Source of the DNA: Planctomycetaceae bacterium
GTDB lineage: Bacteria; Planctomycetota; Planctomycetia; Pirellulales; Pirellulaceae
Direction: 5' to 3'
Assembly: GCA_002862205.1 (NCBI GenBank)
Contig: PKCN01000318.1
Location: 1-36,194, forward strand
Length of the DNA stretch: 36,194 nucleotides
This document shows positions 25,355-33,892 of the stretch, in pieces. The first letter of the stretch is position 1. Each line of letters opens with the position of its first letter. Position numbers and translations under genes: made by a program. The notes under the pieces were generated by a model. That model saw nothing but the letters and a program-made list of their open reading frames with translations. It ran no database searches and was not told the origin of the DNA.

Positions 25355-26617
25355 ATGCTTGCTAATCGATTGATCATTTTGATGTCGGTATTCAGTTGCC
25401 TGTTCTCATCTGCTTTTGCAGCCGAGGGCTGGCCAAGTTTTCGAGGACCCAATGGCGATGGCGTGGTCGGCAAGTCATTACCCGTGGAGTGGAAGACCGA
25501 CAAGAATATTGCCTGGCGAACCGAGATTCCTGGTGAGGGATGGTCATCGCCTGTGACCGCCGGTAATCGCATTTACCTGACGGCGGCAATTCCGTCTGAT
25601 GAAGGTGACGAGGATCAAAAGAACCAGCAATACACATTGTCGTTGATCATCGTTGACGCCTCGTCGGGTGATAGGTTGGCCACGATTCCAATCATGGAGC
25701 AGACGGGGGAGAGGCCAGCCCGGATCCATCGCAAAAACAGTCACGCCAGTCCGACGCCCGTCATCGAGGGTGAGAGAATTTACGTGCATTTTGGATACCA
25801 AGGCACGGCGTGCTTGTCGTTGACTGGTGACGTGTTGTGGAAGAATCGCGATCTATACTTCAAACCCACTCATGGCAATGGTGGCAGTCCCGTATTGGCC
25901 GCCGGGAATTTGATCTTCACTTGTGATGGTGATGCAGAACCGAAGATTGTCGCGTTGAATGCGGCGAATGGCCAACTGGCATGGTCGACTGCTCGACCTG
26001 TGTCAGCCAAGAAAACTTTTTCATTCTGTACCCCGGCTGTGATTGAAGTAAATGGTCAGATTCAAGTCATCGCGCCTGGTAGTGATTGTGTACTTGCGCT
26101 CGACCCAGCCACAGGAGAAACGATCTGGGATGTACGATACGAGGGGTATTCGGTGGTTCCCAAACCAATTTATCACCGCGGTCTGGTCTTCATTTCAACG
26201 AGTTTTGATAACAGCAAAATGTTGGCCATACGGCCCAACGGGAAAGGGGTGGTTACCGAAACCCATGTGGCATGGCAGCTGGATAGAAATGTTCCCAAGA
26301 CACCCTCAATGATCGCCCATGATGGTTTGGTTTATTCGATTAGTGATGATGGGATTGCTACATGTGTTGAGGCTGAAACAGGCGACCTGATTTACCGCAA
26401 AAGAATTGGCGGGAACTATTCTGCGTCACCTCTACTGGCTGGTAACAAACTGTACTTCACGAGTGAAGATGGAGTGACAACAGTTGTACGTGCGGGTGAA
26501 GATTTTGAAGAAGTTGGTTCAAACGCTCTTGAAGAGCGGACGCTTGCATCACTCGGCGTGATTGGTGATTCGATCCTGTTGAGAACGGTAACAGCGTTGT
26601 ATCGCATTCAAGACTGA
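25355..26617 (+). CDS. Secreted PQQ-like beta-propeller protein
   Basis: 420 aa from the ATG at 25355; the frame opens at 25280, but the signal peptide MLANRLIILMSVFSCLFSSAFA starts here. The mature protein begins AEGWPSFRGPNGDGVVGKSLPVEW, as in the paralogue at 1831. Blade repeats include GDVLWKNRDLYF, GQLAWSTARP, GETIWDVRYEG and GDLIYRKRIGGNYSASPLL. HRKNSHASPTPVIEGERIYVHFG matches HPNNSYASPTPVFDGENLFVAFH in the first copy. Probably a periplasmic or outer-membrane-associated propeller; no redox cofactor site can be proven. Its last 10 bp overlap the convergent araC-type gene. Confidence 0.9.
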   Translation: MLANRLIILMSVFSCLFSSAFAAEGWPSFRGPNGDGVVGKSLPVEWKTDKNIAWRTEIPGEGWSSPVTAGNRIYLTAAIPSDEGDEDQKNQQYTLSLIIVDASSGDRLATIPIMEQTGERPARIHRKNSHASPTPVIEGERIYVHFGYQGTACLSLTGDVLWKNRDLYFKPTHGNGGSPVLAAGNLIFTCDGDAEPKIVALNAANGQLAWSTARPVSAKKTFSFCTPAVIEVNGQIQVIAPGSDCVLALDPATGETIWDVRYEGYSVVPKPIYHRGLVFISTSFDNSKMLAIRPNGKGVVTETHVAWQLDRNVPKTPSMIAHDGLVYSISDDGIATCVEAETGDLIYRKRIGGNYSASPLLAGNKLYFTSEDGVTTVVRAGEDFEEVGSNALEERTLASLGVIGDSILLRTVTALYRIQD

Positions 26618-27471
26618 TCAATGCCACTTTCGTCGGATGACTTGTTTGCCGATCGGTACTCACCTGGCGACATGCCCGATAATTTTTTGAATTGCCGATA
26701 GAAGGTGGATAGGTCGCCAAAACCACATTCGAAAGCGATGGATGTGATGGGGAGATCCGTTTGGCGAAGTCGTTGTTGAGCATGTTCGACAGCCAGACGG
26801 CGAGTGTGTGAGAGCCAGGTCTCACCAGTCAATTCATGAAACAGTTGAGTAAAGGTGCGTCGGGGAATGCCCAATTGCTGACTGGTGGAATCGATCGATG
26901 ATTCTTCAAAAAACCGGTCGGGAAGATTTTTGATGTAACGGCGCAGGACAGCACGTTCATCACTGTCTGGCTGTTGTGTTGTTTGTGGTCTGGATTCGAG
27001 TTCCAGCACCAGTTGCAATAGCCGCAAGGCGTCGGCAACCATCGAGATCGAGGTGGTAGAAACAGGTTTTTGCTGGGAGTGAATCAGATGTCGCAGTAGC
27101 GATGTGACACGATTGGTGAACCCATGGCGATGGTGTTCCAGTCGGACCTTGAGCGATTGGATCAGCCCAGATTCAAAATTGAGTAATTCCTGTGCAATGC
27201 AGCACACGTAGAGGCTGGCGGCGGCCGAGGTATCATCGATAATACGATTGCGTGTGTGAGGTGGAATGATAATCACGTCATTGGCATGAAATTCGTGAAT
27301 CGAATCGCCAATATGGAACTCTCCCCTGCCCTTCCATACATAGATAATTTTGACAAACTCATGCGTACGCCAATTCATGGCGAAGGTTGGGCTGTGGTGA
27401 CTTTCCAAAACAAGCACACCCCATGCTGGGAGATTTTCAGGGAGCGCCTTGTCAGTGAGTTGATAATCCAA
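26608..27471 (-). CDS. AraC-family transcriptional regulator
   Basis: 287 aa if the TTG at 27471 is used; AGGAG (minus strand, 27479-27483) lies exactly 7 nt before it. ATG 27492 and the frame opening at 27522 lack an SD site. The N-terminal cupin-like sensing domain includes EFVKIIYVWKGRGEFHIGD and NDVIIIPPHTRNRIID. The C-terminal AraC domain has two helix-turn-helix units: STSQQLGIPRRTFTQLFHELTG and PITSIAFECGFGDLSTFYRQFKKLSGMSPGEYR. It probably senses a small molecule and controls the divergent aldolase/reductase pair; the inverted repeats at 27481-27531 are the expected binding region. It is convergent with, and overlaps, the PQQ gene. Confidence 0.9.
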   Translation of the reverse strand: MDYQLTDKALPENLPAWGVLVLESHHSPTFAMNWRTHEFVKIIYVWKGRGEFHIGDSIHEFHANDVIIIPPHTRNRIIDDTSAAASLYVCCIAQELLNFESGLIQSLKVRLEHHRHGFTNRVTSLLRHLIHSQQKPVSTTSISMVADALRLLQLVLELESRPQTTQQPDSDERAVLRRYIKNLPDRFFEESSIDSTSQQLGIPRRTFTQLFHELTGETWLSHTRRLAVEHAQQRLRQTDLPITSIAFECGFGDLSTFYRQFKKLSGMSPGEYRSANKSSDESGIDQS

Positions 27472-27480
27472 GAGTGATCT

Positions 27481-27499
27481 CCTTGCCTGCATTGCAAGG
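27481..27499. promoter_or_regulatory. Inverted repeat overlapping the AraC ribosome site
   Basis: CCTTGC (27481-27486) and GCAAGG (27494-27499) around 7 nt. In the araC-type mRNA the downstream arm supplies AAGG of the SD site, so the stem would hide it. It could act as an RNA switch or as a DNA operator. Confidence 0.4.
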
Positions 27500-27500
27500 T

Positions 27501-27531
27501 CCAAGTGTGCCCGATTCGCCAAGACACTTGG
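27501..27531. promoter_or_regulatory. 8-bp inverted repeat, candidate AraC operator
   Basis: CCAAGTGT (27501-27508) and ACACTTGG (27524-27531) are perfect inverted arms with a 15-nt spacer, about two helical turns centre to centre, in the divergent region between the AraC gene and the DHDPS-like gene. This is the obvious site for a regulator of both promoters. Confidence 0.5.
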
Positions 27532-27583
27532 CCTGATCTGAAGTACAGTCGAAATGATTAGTAATTGTTACGGAGGAAATAGC

Positions 27584-28549
27584 ATGATTGAATTGATGGA
27601 TCCCACAAAACTGTTGCAGCCTCGCCGGAAGATTATGGGCATTTCTGCCATCCTTTTGCCATATCATGCGGGAGGAGAAGTTGATTGGGAAGGCTTCGAT
27701 GCTCATTTCCATCGTACGCTGGAGGCTGGCTTGATTCCCGCGGTCAACATGGATACTGGCTATGGCAATCTGATCGATGATGCTGTCCGTGAACAAGTTT
27801 TATTACGGTCCCGGCGAATCGCTGAAGGTCAATCGTTTGTGGCAGGAGTTTTTGTTGGTGATCAACCACAGGCAGGTTTTGACGGTGATTCGTATCGGAT
27901 TGGAATTGAGCAGATTCAGCGACACGGTGGAACACCGATTTTTTTTCAATCCTATGGCTTGATTGAATTACCAGATGACCAATTGGTGGAAGCTTATCAG
28001 GCACTCGCCCGTGAGTGTGAGAAGTTTCTGTTCTTTGAATTGGGGAAGGTATTTGCTCCCTTTGGAAGAATTTATTCGTTGGAGGTTTATCAGCAATTGA
28101 TGCTGATTTCAAATGCTGTCGGTGCAAAACACTCATCTCTTCACCGCTTTCCCGAGTGGCAACGTCTTGAGTTGCGCAATCGTGTGCGGCCCGAGTTCAA
28201 GGTATTTACAGGCAATGATCTTGCCATCGACATGGTGATGTACGGTAGTGACTATCTGCTGGGCCTCAGTACTTTTGCCCCAGACGCATTTGCTCGGCGC
28301 GACGCCATGTGGGAAACCGGGGATCCGCGATTTTACGAGTTGAATGATTTATTGCAGTACCTTGGGAGTTTTACTTTCCGGGATCCGGCGCCTGCCTATA
28401 AACATTCGGCCGCGATGTTTTTAAAAATCAGAGGTATGTTGGAAAGTGATCAGACACATCCTGAGTCACCTCATCGATCCACTTCTGATGCAAAAGTATT
28501 GGAATTGATAGCGAGTGACCTCCAACGAATGATGAAAGAGGAACATTGA
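27584..28549 (+). CDS. Dihydrodipicolinate-synthase-family lyase/aldolase
   Basis: 321 aa from the ATG at 27584, with a strong GGAGG 7 nt upstream. It has the DapA-superfamily TIM barrel: [31 protein letters not shown] at the start, [10 protein letters not shown] in the middle and VGAKHSSLH, where Lys182 is the expected Schiff-base lysine. The Tyr of the usual Y-Y-N-x-P motif is not obvious; the segment reads [13 protein letters not shown]. Family members split or condense pyruvate-type keto acids or dehydrate sugar acids. Lysine synthesis is unlikely given the AraC and reductase neighbours, and a catabolic role is inferred. The stop TGA shares one base with the ATG of the next gene, so translation is coupled. 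Confidence 0.85.
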   Translation: MIELMDPTKLLQPRRKIMGISAILLPYHAGGEVDWEGFDAHFHRTLEAGLIPAVNMDTGYGNLIDDAVREQVLLRSRRIAEGQSFVAGVFVGDQPQAGFDGDSYRIGIEQIQRHGGTPIFFQSYGLIELPDDQLVEAYQALARECEKFLFFELGKVFAPFGRIYSLEVYQQLMLISNAVGAKHSSLHRFPEWQRLELRNRVRPEFKVFTGNDLAIDMVMYGSDYLLGLSTFAPDAFARRDAMWETGDPRFYELNDLLQYLGSFTFRDPAPAYKHSAAMFLKIRGMLESDQTHPESPHRSTSDAKVLELIASDLQRMMKEEH

Positions 28550-29970
28550 TGGTTTACCCGCGAGTGGCGAGCTTTAAAAAACATGACGACTTTGTGAATC
28601 ATCTTGCTGGTCTGGGGATTCAGTTTCCCTGTGATGAGCAGATCGTAGCCAGTAGCAATCCTCTTGCTGATCCGTTGCTGGTGGATGGACGCAAGATTGG
28701 GAACCGATTCTGTATTCTTCCCATGGAGGGTTGGGATGGAACCACGGATGGAAAGCCCACGGATTTGACACGCAGACGGTGGCGAAATTTTGGACTGAGT
28801 GGTGCAAAGTTGATGTGGGGTGGCGAGGCAGTAGCTGTGCGGCACGATGGTCGCGCCAATCCAAATCAGCTGCTGATTTCCGAAGATAATCTTGAGGGCA
28901 TTGAGTCACTCAGATTAGAGTTGGTGACCGCCCACCAAACCGCGTTCGGAACAGACGATGATTTGTTGGTGGGGTTGCAGTTGACCCATTCTGGCCGATA
29001 CGCAAGACCCAATCAAAAGAGTGTCAGCGAGCCGCGAACGGTACAACGAAATCCGGTACTGGATTCGAGACTTGACCTTGATGATGATTCAGCAATTTTC
29101 TCGGATGATGAATTACAGAAACTGGTAGATGACTTCATTGATGCGGCGGTGCTGGCGGACAAGGCAGGCTTTCAATTTGTTGACATCAAGCATTGTCATG
29201 GCTACCTGGGACACGAATTATTGAGCGGTGTTGATCGGACTGGGCGGTTTGGTGGTTGTTTCGAGAATCGCACCCGTTTTCTTCGTGATATTGTCCAAGG
29301 AATCAACGCCGCCGCCCCTGATCTGGCGATTGGTGTTCGTGTCAGTGTTTTCGATTTTATGCCGTTTCAACCGGGTGCGGACCAGATTGGTATTGTGGAC
29401 TCCAATGCCTTGGCCCGTTTGGCATTCGGCAGTGATGAGTCAGGTTGTATCGTTGATTTGAGTGAGCCTTCAAAATTGATGGAGCTTTTCAAAAGTCTTG
29501 GCATCAAGCTTGTTTGCACCACTGCGGGAAGCCCCTATTACAACCCACATATCCAGCGGCCGGCGTATTTCCCACCCAGTGACGGGTACAAGCCTCCTGA
29601 AGACCCACTGGTGGGTGTGGCCCGTCAGTTGCGAGCCACAGCTGAGTTGAAACAGCAGCACCCAGAGCTTATTTTTGTCGGGTCCGGGTACAGCTATCTT
29701 CAGGATTGGTTGCCGCATGTTGCCCAAGCCCTTGTTCGTGAGCATTGGGTGGATTCAGTGGGTTTGGGCCGAATGGTACTTTCCTATCCCGAGTTGCCGG
29801 CTGATGTATTGTCGGGAGACCGACTGACTCGAAAGAAAGTGTGCCGTACTTTCAGTGATTGTACGACGGCGCCACGCAATGGCATTGTCAGTGGCTGTTA
29901 CCCGCTCGACCCTTTTTACAAGGTTCGAGAGGAACATGATCAACTGAAGCAGTTTAAAAAAAACACTTGA
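28549..29970 (+). CDS. Old-Yellow-Enzyme-family NADH:flavin oxidoreductase
   Basis: 473 aa from the ATG at 28549, with GAGG about 8 nt upstream. The FMN-binding TIM barrel is recognisable: NRFCILPMEGWDG, SGAKLMWGGEAVAV, VGLQLTHSGRYARP, FIDAAVLADKAGFQFVDIKHCHGYLGHELLSGV, TGRFGGCFENRTRFLRDIV and GLGRMVLSYPELP. At 473 aa it exceeds the roughly 360-aa basic form. The C-terminal extension has CRTFSDCTTAPRNGIVSGC (Cys432, Cys438, Cys450), reminiscent of but not identical to the Fe-S site of 2,4-dienoyl-CoA-reductase-type members; no separate NAD(P)/FAD domain follows. It probably reduces an activated C=C bond produced by or fed to the neighbouring lyase. Confidence 0.86.
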   Translation: MVYPRVASFKKHDDFVNHLAGLGIQFPCDEQIVASSNPLADPLLVDGRKIGNRFCILPMEGWDGTTDGKPTDLTRRRWRNFGLSGAKLMWGGEAVAVRHDGRANPNQLLISEDNLEGIESLRLELVTAHQTAFGTDDDLLVGLQLTHSGRYARPNQKSVSEPRTVQRNPVLDSRLDLDDDSAIFSDDELQKLVDDFIDAAVLADKAGFQFVDIKHCHGYLGHELLSGVDRTGRFGGCFENRTRFLRDIVQGINAAAPDLAIGVRVSVFDFMPFQPGADQIGIVDSNALARLAFGSDESGCIVDLSEPSKLMELFKSLGIKLVCTTAGSPYYNPHIQRPAYFPPSDGYKPPEDPLVGVARQLRATAELKQQHPELIFVGSGYSYLQDWLPHVAQALVREHWVDSVGLGRMVLSYPELPADVLSGDRLTRKKVCRTFSDCTTAPRNGIVSGCYPLDPFYKVREEHDQLKQFKKNT

Positions 29971-29974
29971 TCAG

Positions 29975-29990
29975 CATCGCAAGTGCGATG
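29975..29990. terminator. Hairpin 5 nt after the reductase stop
   Basis: CATCGC-AAGT-GCGATG, a perfect 6-bp stem with a tetraloop, directly after the operon's last stop. There is no T-run downstream, so it may be 3'-end protection rather than an intrinsic terminator. Confidence 0.4.
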
Positions 29991-30122
29991 ACAGATCACG
30001 CAGGAAACGCTTGTTAATCTCATTGTGATTGCATTATCGGCAATAGTGGGTAGAGCAGGACTGCGGCGTGTGTCATCATACCGTCGGACTAGATCATTCC
30101 ATTGAGCTGTGAGAGTGACGTT

Positions 30123-31412
30123 GTGATTCACCTGCGAAATGTGCTTTGTGCAGTTGCGTTCATTTTTGTTTGTCCTGTTTCCGGTGCTGATCGTGATGCT
30201 GCCGGTCAAGCAAAGTCGAAGGCATCCACGGGCACGCGGGATCCAATTGTCGTGACAGATCAGGCGATCCGGATCCACAAGACAGCACCAGTGTTTGACG
30301 GGCACAATGATTTGCCGTGGGCCCTTCGGAAGAGTGGAGGGGTCGTCGGTAAGATCGACTTGCGCAAGAACCAGCCAGACCTGCATACGGATATCCCACG
30401 TTTACGTAAGGGCGGTGTTGGTGCTCAGTTTTGGTCGGTGTATGTACCGGTCTCCACAGCATCGCAAAATAATGCGCTTACGGCGACACTTGAGCAGATC
30501 GCAGTGGTGCGGGAATTGACGAAACAATATGGCGATGTGTTTGAGTTGGCGCTGACAGCCAAGGATGTCAAGAGAATCAACAAGCGGGGAAGGATTGCAT
30601 CCTTGATTGGTGTTGAGGGAGGCCACTCGATCGAGAATTCGATCAATGTGCTTCGCCAACTGTATCGCGAAGGAGCACGATACATGACCTTGACCCATTC
30701 CATGTCGCTCGATTGGGCAGATTCCTGCAGTGACAATCCGATATCCGGCGGTTTGTCCGCGTATGGGGAAGAGATTGTTCGTGAAATGAATCGGTTGGGA
30801 ATGATCGTTGATCTTTCCCATGTTTCGCCAGCGTGCATGAGAAAGGCGTTGGCGATCACGCAGGCACCCGTGATTTTCTCGCATTCATCGGCGCGTGCTG
30901 TTGCAGATCACCCGCGAAATGTTCCGGATGATGTTCTGTTGTTGACAAAGCAGAACAGGGGTGTGGTGATGATCAACTTTTTTTCTGATTATGTGCACCC
31001 GACCGACGCGGCCCGCTCGCTGGAAAGGTCGGAGCATCGAGAAAAACTCAAGGAGCTCTATCCTGATGATGAAGAAAAGGCAAAGTCGGCACTGAGGCAA
31101 TGGGAACTCAAGAATCCCAGATCCAAGCAGTGTACAGTGCACGATCTACTGGATCATATTGATCATGTGGTCAAAGTGGCTGGAATTGACCATGTCGGTT
31201 TGGGCTCTGATTACGATGGGGTTTCTGCACTTCCAATGCAGTTGGAAGATGTCAGTACTTATCCGGTGATCACTCAAGGCCTGTTGGATCGGGGCTATAC
31301 GGAAGCCGACATTCGAAAAGTTCTTGGTGGGAATGTGATGCGAGTTTTCGAGCAGGTAGAGCGAGTTTCCAGCAGGTTGTCCCAGCAAAAGTCGGCTGAC
31401 AGGCAGGAATAG
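30123..31412 (+). CDS. Membrane dipeptidase, peptidase family M19, secreted
   Basis: 429 aa from the GTG at 30123, with GAGAG about 8 nt upstream; the frame opens at TTG 30102. The signal peptide is about MIHLRNVLCAVAFIFVCPVSGA. The M19 zinc-site motifs are complete: FDGHNDLPW (His61, Asp63), LIGVEGGHSIEN with the bridging Glu, YMTLTHSMSLDWADS, MIVDLSHVS, IFSHSSARAV and VGLGSDYDGV. It hydrolyses dipeptides, including those with D-residues, using two zinc ions in the periplasm. It is flanked by hairpins at 29975 and 31456, so it is probably a single-gene unit. Confidence 0.94.
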   Translation: MIHLRNVLCAVAFIFVCPVSGADRDAAGQAKSKASTGTRDPIVVTDQAIRIHKTAPVFDGHNDLPWALRKSGGVVGKIDLRKNQPDLHTDIPRLRKGGVGAQFWSVYVPVSTASQNNALTATLEQIAVVRELTKQYGDVFELALTAKDVKRINKRGRIASLIGVEGGHSIENSINVLRQLYREGARYMTLTHSMSLDWADSCSDNPISGGLSAYGEEIVREMNRLGMIVDLSHVSPACMRKALAITQAPVIFSHSSARAVADHPRNVPDDVLLLTKQNRGVVMINFFSDYVHPTDAARSLERSEHREKLKELYPDDEEKAKSALRQWELKNPRSKQCTVHDLLDHIDHVVKVAGIDHVGLGSDYDGVSALPMQLEDVSTYPVITQGLLDRGYTEADIRKVLGGNVMRVFEQVERVSSRLSQQKSADRQE

Positions 31413-31455
31413 GCCAAATTGATGCACTGTGAGCCCCACCCAAGTGGTGGTATTT

Positions 31456-31474
31456 CCGCTATGATTAATAGCGG
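31456..31474 (+). terminator. Intrinsic-terminator-like hairpin after the dipeptidase
   Basis: CCGCTAT-GATTA-ATAGCGG, a perfect 7-bp stem followed by TTTCGTTGCATTTT, 43 nt after the dipeptidase stop and before the MoxR gene. The T-tract is interrupted, so strength is moderate. Confidence 0.5.
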
Positions 31475-31591
31475 TTTCGTTGCATTTTCCACGCGCTTGC
31501 GAGCGTCGGTTCTGCAGCTTTTCACAGCCGCAGGTTTGCGGTCATATCGCCAGGTCGTACGGCACGGTCACCAACCCATTGATGAATGCAG

Positions 31592-32596
31592 ATGAGTAAC
31601 ACAGTAGAGTCGATGCAGGCGGAAGCAGAAGAGTTCGGACAGCGTTACAACGCAGTCCGCGAAATGATTGGTCGAGTCATCGTTGGTCATGACGATATCG
31701 TTCACGGGGTTCTGACCGCCATTTTCTGTGGTGGTCACTGTTTATTGGAAGGTGTTCCCGGGCTCGGAAAAACCATGCTTGTCCGGACACTCTCGGAAGT
31801 CATGGAATTGAATTACAGTCGCATTCAATTCACACCCGATCTGATGCCTGCTGATATTCTGGGCACCAACATGATCGTTGAGGATGAGAATGGTCGTCGT
31901 GGATTCGAATTCCAACGGGGGCCGGTCTTTACGCAGATCCTGTTGGCGGATGAGATCAACCGCGCGACCCCAAAAACACAATCTGCCATGTTGGAAACCA
32001 TGCAGGAAGGAACGGTGACAGCTGGAGGGACTCGCTTTGTGTTGGATAAACCCTTCTTTGTGCTTGCAACGCAGAATCCGATCGAACAGGAGGGTACCTA
32101 TCCGCTGCCTGAAGCTCAGTTGGACCGTTTTCTCTTTAAGTTGGTGGTTGGATACAGTAGTCGTGAAGATCTGAATCTGGTGGTTGAACGCACCACGCAA
32201 GGTCATCAGGCTGATCTTGAGAAAGTGATGGGTGGTGAAGAGATACAGAAATGGCAGGCGATGGTCCGAAATGTCATTCTTGCGCCCCATGTGAGAGACT
32301 ATCTGGTTCGTTTGAATCTTGGGACACATCCTGACGGACCCCATTCCGTTGCTGCAACCAATAATTACGTGCGTTGGGGTGCCAGCCCGCGTGGAGCTCA
32401 GACACTTGCCTTGGCTGCCAAGGTGCGAGCTTTGCTGGAAGGCCGTTACAATGTAAGTTTTGAGGACGTGCGGCGAGTGTTTCTACCGGCAATGCGGCAC
32501 AGGGTACTCTTGAACTTTGAAGCTCAAGCCGAAGGCATTGAAGCAGATCAGATCTTGCTGGACATTCTTGAAAATGTCCCCGAAAAAGGTGAGTGA
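31592..32596 (+). CDS. MoxR-family AAA+ ATPase
   Basis: 334 aa from the ATG at 31592 (ATG 31586 is equally possible; neither has a good SD site). Walker A is GVPGLGKT at residues 54-61 and Walker B is ILLADEINRA. The MoxR signature FVLATQNPIEQEGTYPLPEAQLDRF follows, and the C-terminal lid contains WGASPRGAQTLALAAKVRALLEGR and VRRVFLPAMRHRVLLNF. MoxR proteins act as chaperones for metal loading or complex assembly and are normally followed by DUF58 and von Willebrand-A genes. Here the next gene is convergent and unrelated, so the expected partners are not adjacent. Confidence 0.95.
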   Translation: MSNTVESMQAEAEEFGQRYNAVREMIGRVIVGHDDIVHGVLTAIFCGGHCLLEGVPGLGKTMLVRTLSEVMELNYSRIQFTPDLMPADILGTNMIVEDENGRRGFEFQRGPVFTQILLADEINRATPKTQSAMLETMQEGTVTAGGTRFVLDKPFFVLATQNPIEQEGTYPLPEAQLDRFLFKLVVGYSSREDLNLVVERTTQGHQADLEKVMGGEEIQKWQAMVRNVILAPHVRDYLVRLNLGTHPDGPHSVAATNNYVRWGASPRGAQTLALAAKVRALLEGRYNVSFEDVRRVFLPAMRHRVLLNFEAQAEGIEADQILLDILENVPEKGE

Positions 32597-32673
32597 GCGT
32601 TGCGTCCATAGGCGAGTGTACGCTGTGTTGGGGCAACCAACTGCACGCGCGCATGTCGAACTTCTGTTCACGC

Positions 32674-32690
32674 GGCCAAAGGAGTTGGCC
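32674..32690. terminator. Hairpin between convergent moxR-type and thuA-type genes
   Basis: GGCCAA-AGGAG-TTGGCC, a perfect 6-bp stem between the MoxR stop (32596) and the ThuA stop (32736). It lacks a T-tract. The loop happens to be an SD-like AGGAG in front of an ATG at 32691 that opens a 30-codon frame. Confidence 0.35.
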
Positions 32691-32735
32691 ATGGATGAAT
32701 TGTGGATAGTTCGCGGCGGGTTCTATCGCCGGGTT

Positions 32736-33659
32736 TTATCGTCGGTTCTTGGGGTCGAGATTGGCGTTGAGCTGTTCATCTGAGACAGAGGATTTCACAC
32801 CACCCTGTGGAACATCGACTTTGGCAACCCAGAGGATTGCATTGAGGACGACACGGCGATAGTTGTCATTGGCCCAATTATCATGAAAGTGTCCGCCGGT
32901 GAAGCCAAAGCCGCGACCTCCATCAGGTCGTTCAACAGTCCACATCATTGCTTCGGCTCGACCTTTGGATGCCTGTATGTGTGGATATGGGCCTTTGGGA
33001 TAGACATACGGTCCATCGCGAACTTCCTTGGAGGGCACTGCTGTCAGGATGGGAACAAACTTGAGGCCCTTGATCTCTGTCGCTTTTTCGCCTGACATGT
33101 CGCCGACAAACCGCATGTTGAAATACCACTCATCTTTGGCTTGAAATGGTTTCACACCACGGCTGATCGGATGGTTGGGGAAAATCGTGAAATTCGGTTC
33201 CCAGATGGGATTGCAGGAATGCATGTGCTCATAGTGGCCACCAATCCAGCGTTTGAATTCGCTGCCAGCCTGGTCAGCGATGACCTCGACTCCAAAGTGC
33301 ATGAATCCAAGTCCAATGCCTTTGGATGACCATTGATCAACAACTTTCAGTCGTTTTCCGTTATCCCCGACGACTTCATGCCGTCGGCCTCCATCCATGA
33401 AAAAAATGACAGCACTGGCACCATCAAAGATGGACTCATCTTCAGGCCAACCATTAAGAACGAATTGAATATTCAGGTTGGGTGTATCTTTCAGGCATTC
33501 GGTCATCAGTTGAACACCCGCATTGAACTCGTGCATCCTTGGCGGATGCGAAGGTTTTCCTGCGACTAACACAATCTTTGCTTCTTTTGCATCAGCGACG
33601 TTCTTTTGGAATCCAATGCACAACGAGACGGTGATGAGTAGCAGTATTCTAAATCGCAA
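32736..33659 (-). CDS. Secreted ThuA-domain protein
   Basis: 307 aa, starting at TTG 33659: the next in-frame codon group upstream reaches a stop without an ATG, and AAGAG lies 7 nt before the TTG. The signal peptide is MRFRILLLITVSLCIGFQKNVADA. The ThuA fold (a class-I glutamine-amidotransferase-like fold named from trehalose utilisation) shows KIVLVAGKPSHPPRMHEFNAG, VIFFMDGGRRHEV, GLGFMHFGVEV and GRGFGFTGGHFHDNWANDNYRRVVLNAILWVA. In planctomycetes such proteins are usually exported and found near sugar-oxidising enzymes; the activity is unknown. It stands alone, with 233 bp to the upstream same-strand gene. Confidence 0.9.
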   Translation of the reverse strand: MRFRILLLITVSLCIGFQKNVADAKEAKIVLVAGKPSHPPRMHEFNAGVQLMTECLKDTPNLNIQFVLNGWPEDESIFDGASAVIFFMDGGRRHEVVGDNGKRLKVVDQWSSKGIGLGFMHFGVEVIADQAGSEFKRWIGGHYEHMHSCNPIWEPNFTIFPNHPISRGVKPFQAKDEWYFNMRFVGDMSGEKATEIKGLKFVPILTAVPSKEVRDGPYVYPKGPYPHIQASKGRAEAMMWTVERPDGGRGFGFTGGHFHDNWANDNYRRVVLNAILWVAKVDVPQGGVKSSVSDEQLNANLDPKNRR

Positions 33660-33892
33660 GGCTTGTCTCTTGATCAGGGGTGCTTACAGCAAATGGAAAA
33701 TGACAGTAGCAAACGGGCGCGACAGGTAGGCATTGAGTTCTGCCCGCTCGGTGATCTGCGAGACACCAGCATAAGTTGTCAGGTGTGCTGATGCCATTGT
33801 CTCTGTCGCAATTTACTTTCATTTGCAATGGGATCGCGGATTCAAACTGGTTAATTTATAGCGCTAGGCGCCTGCGAAAAGCTGGGCCAACG

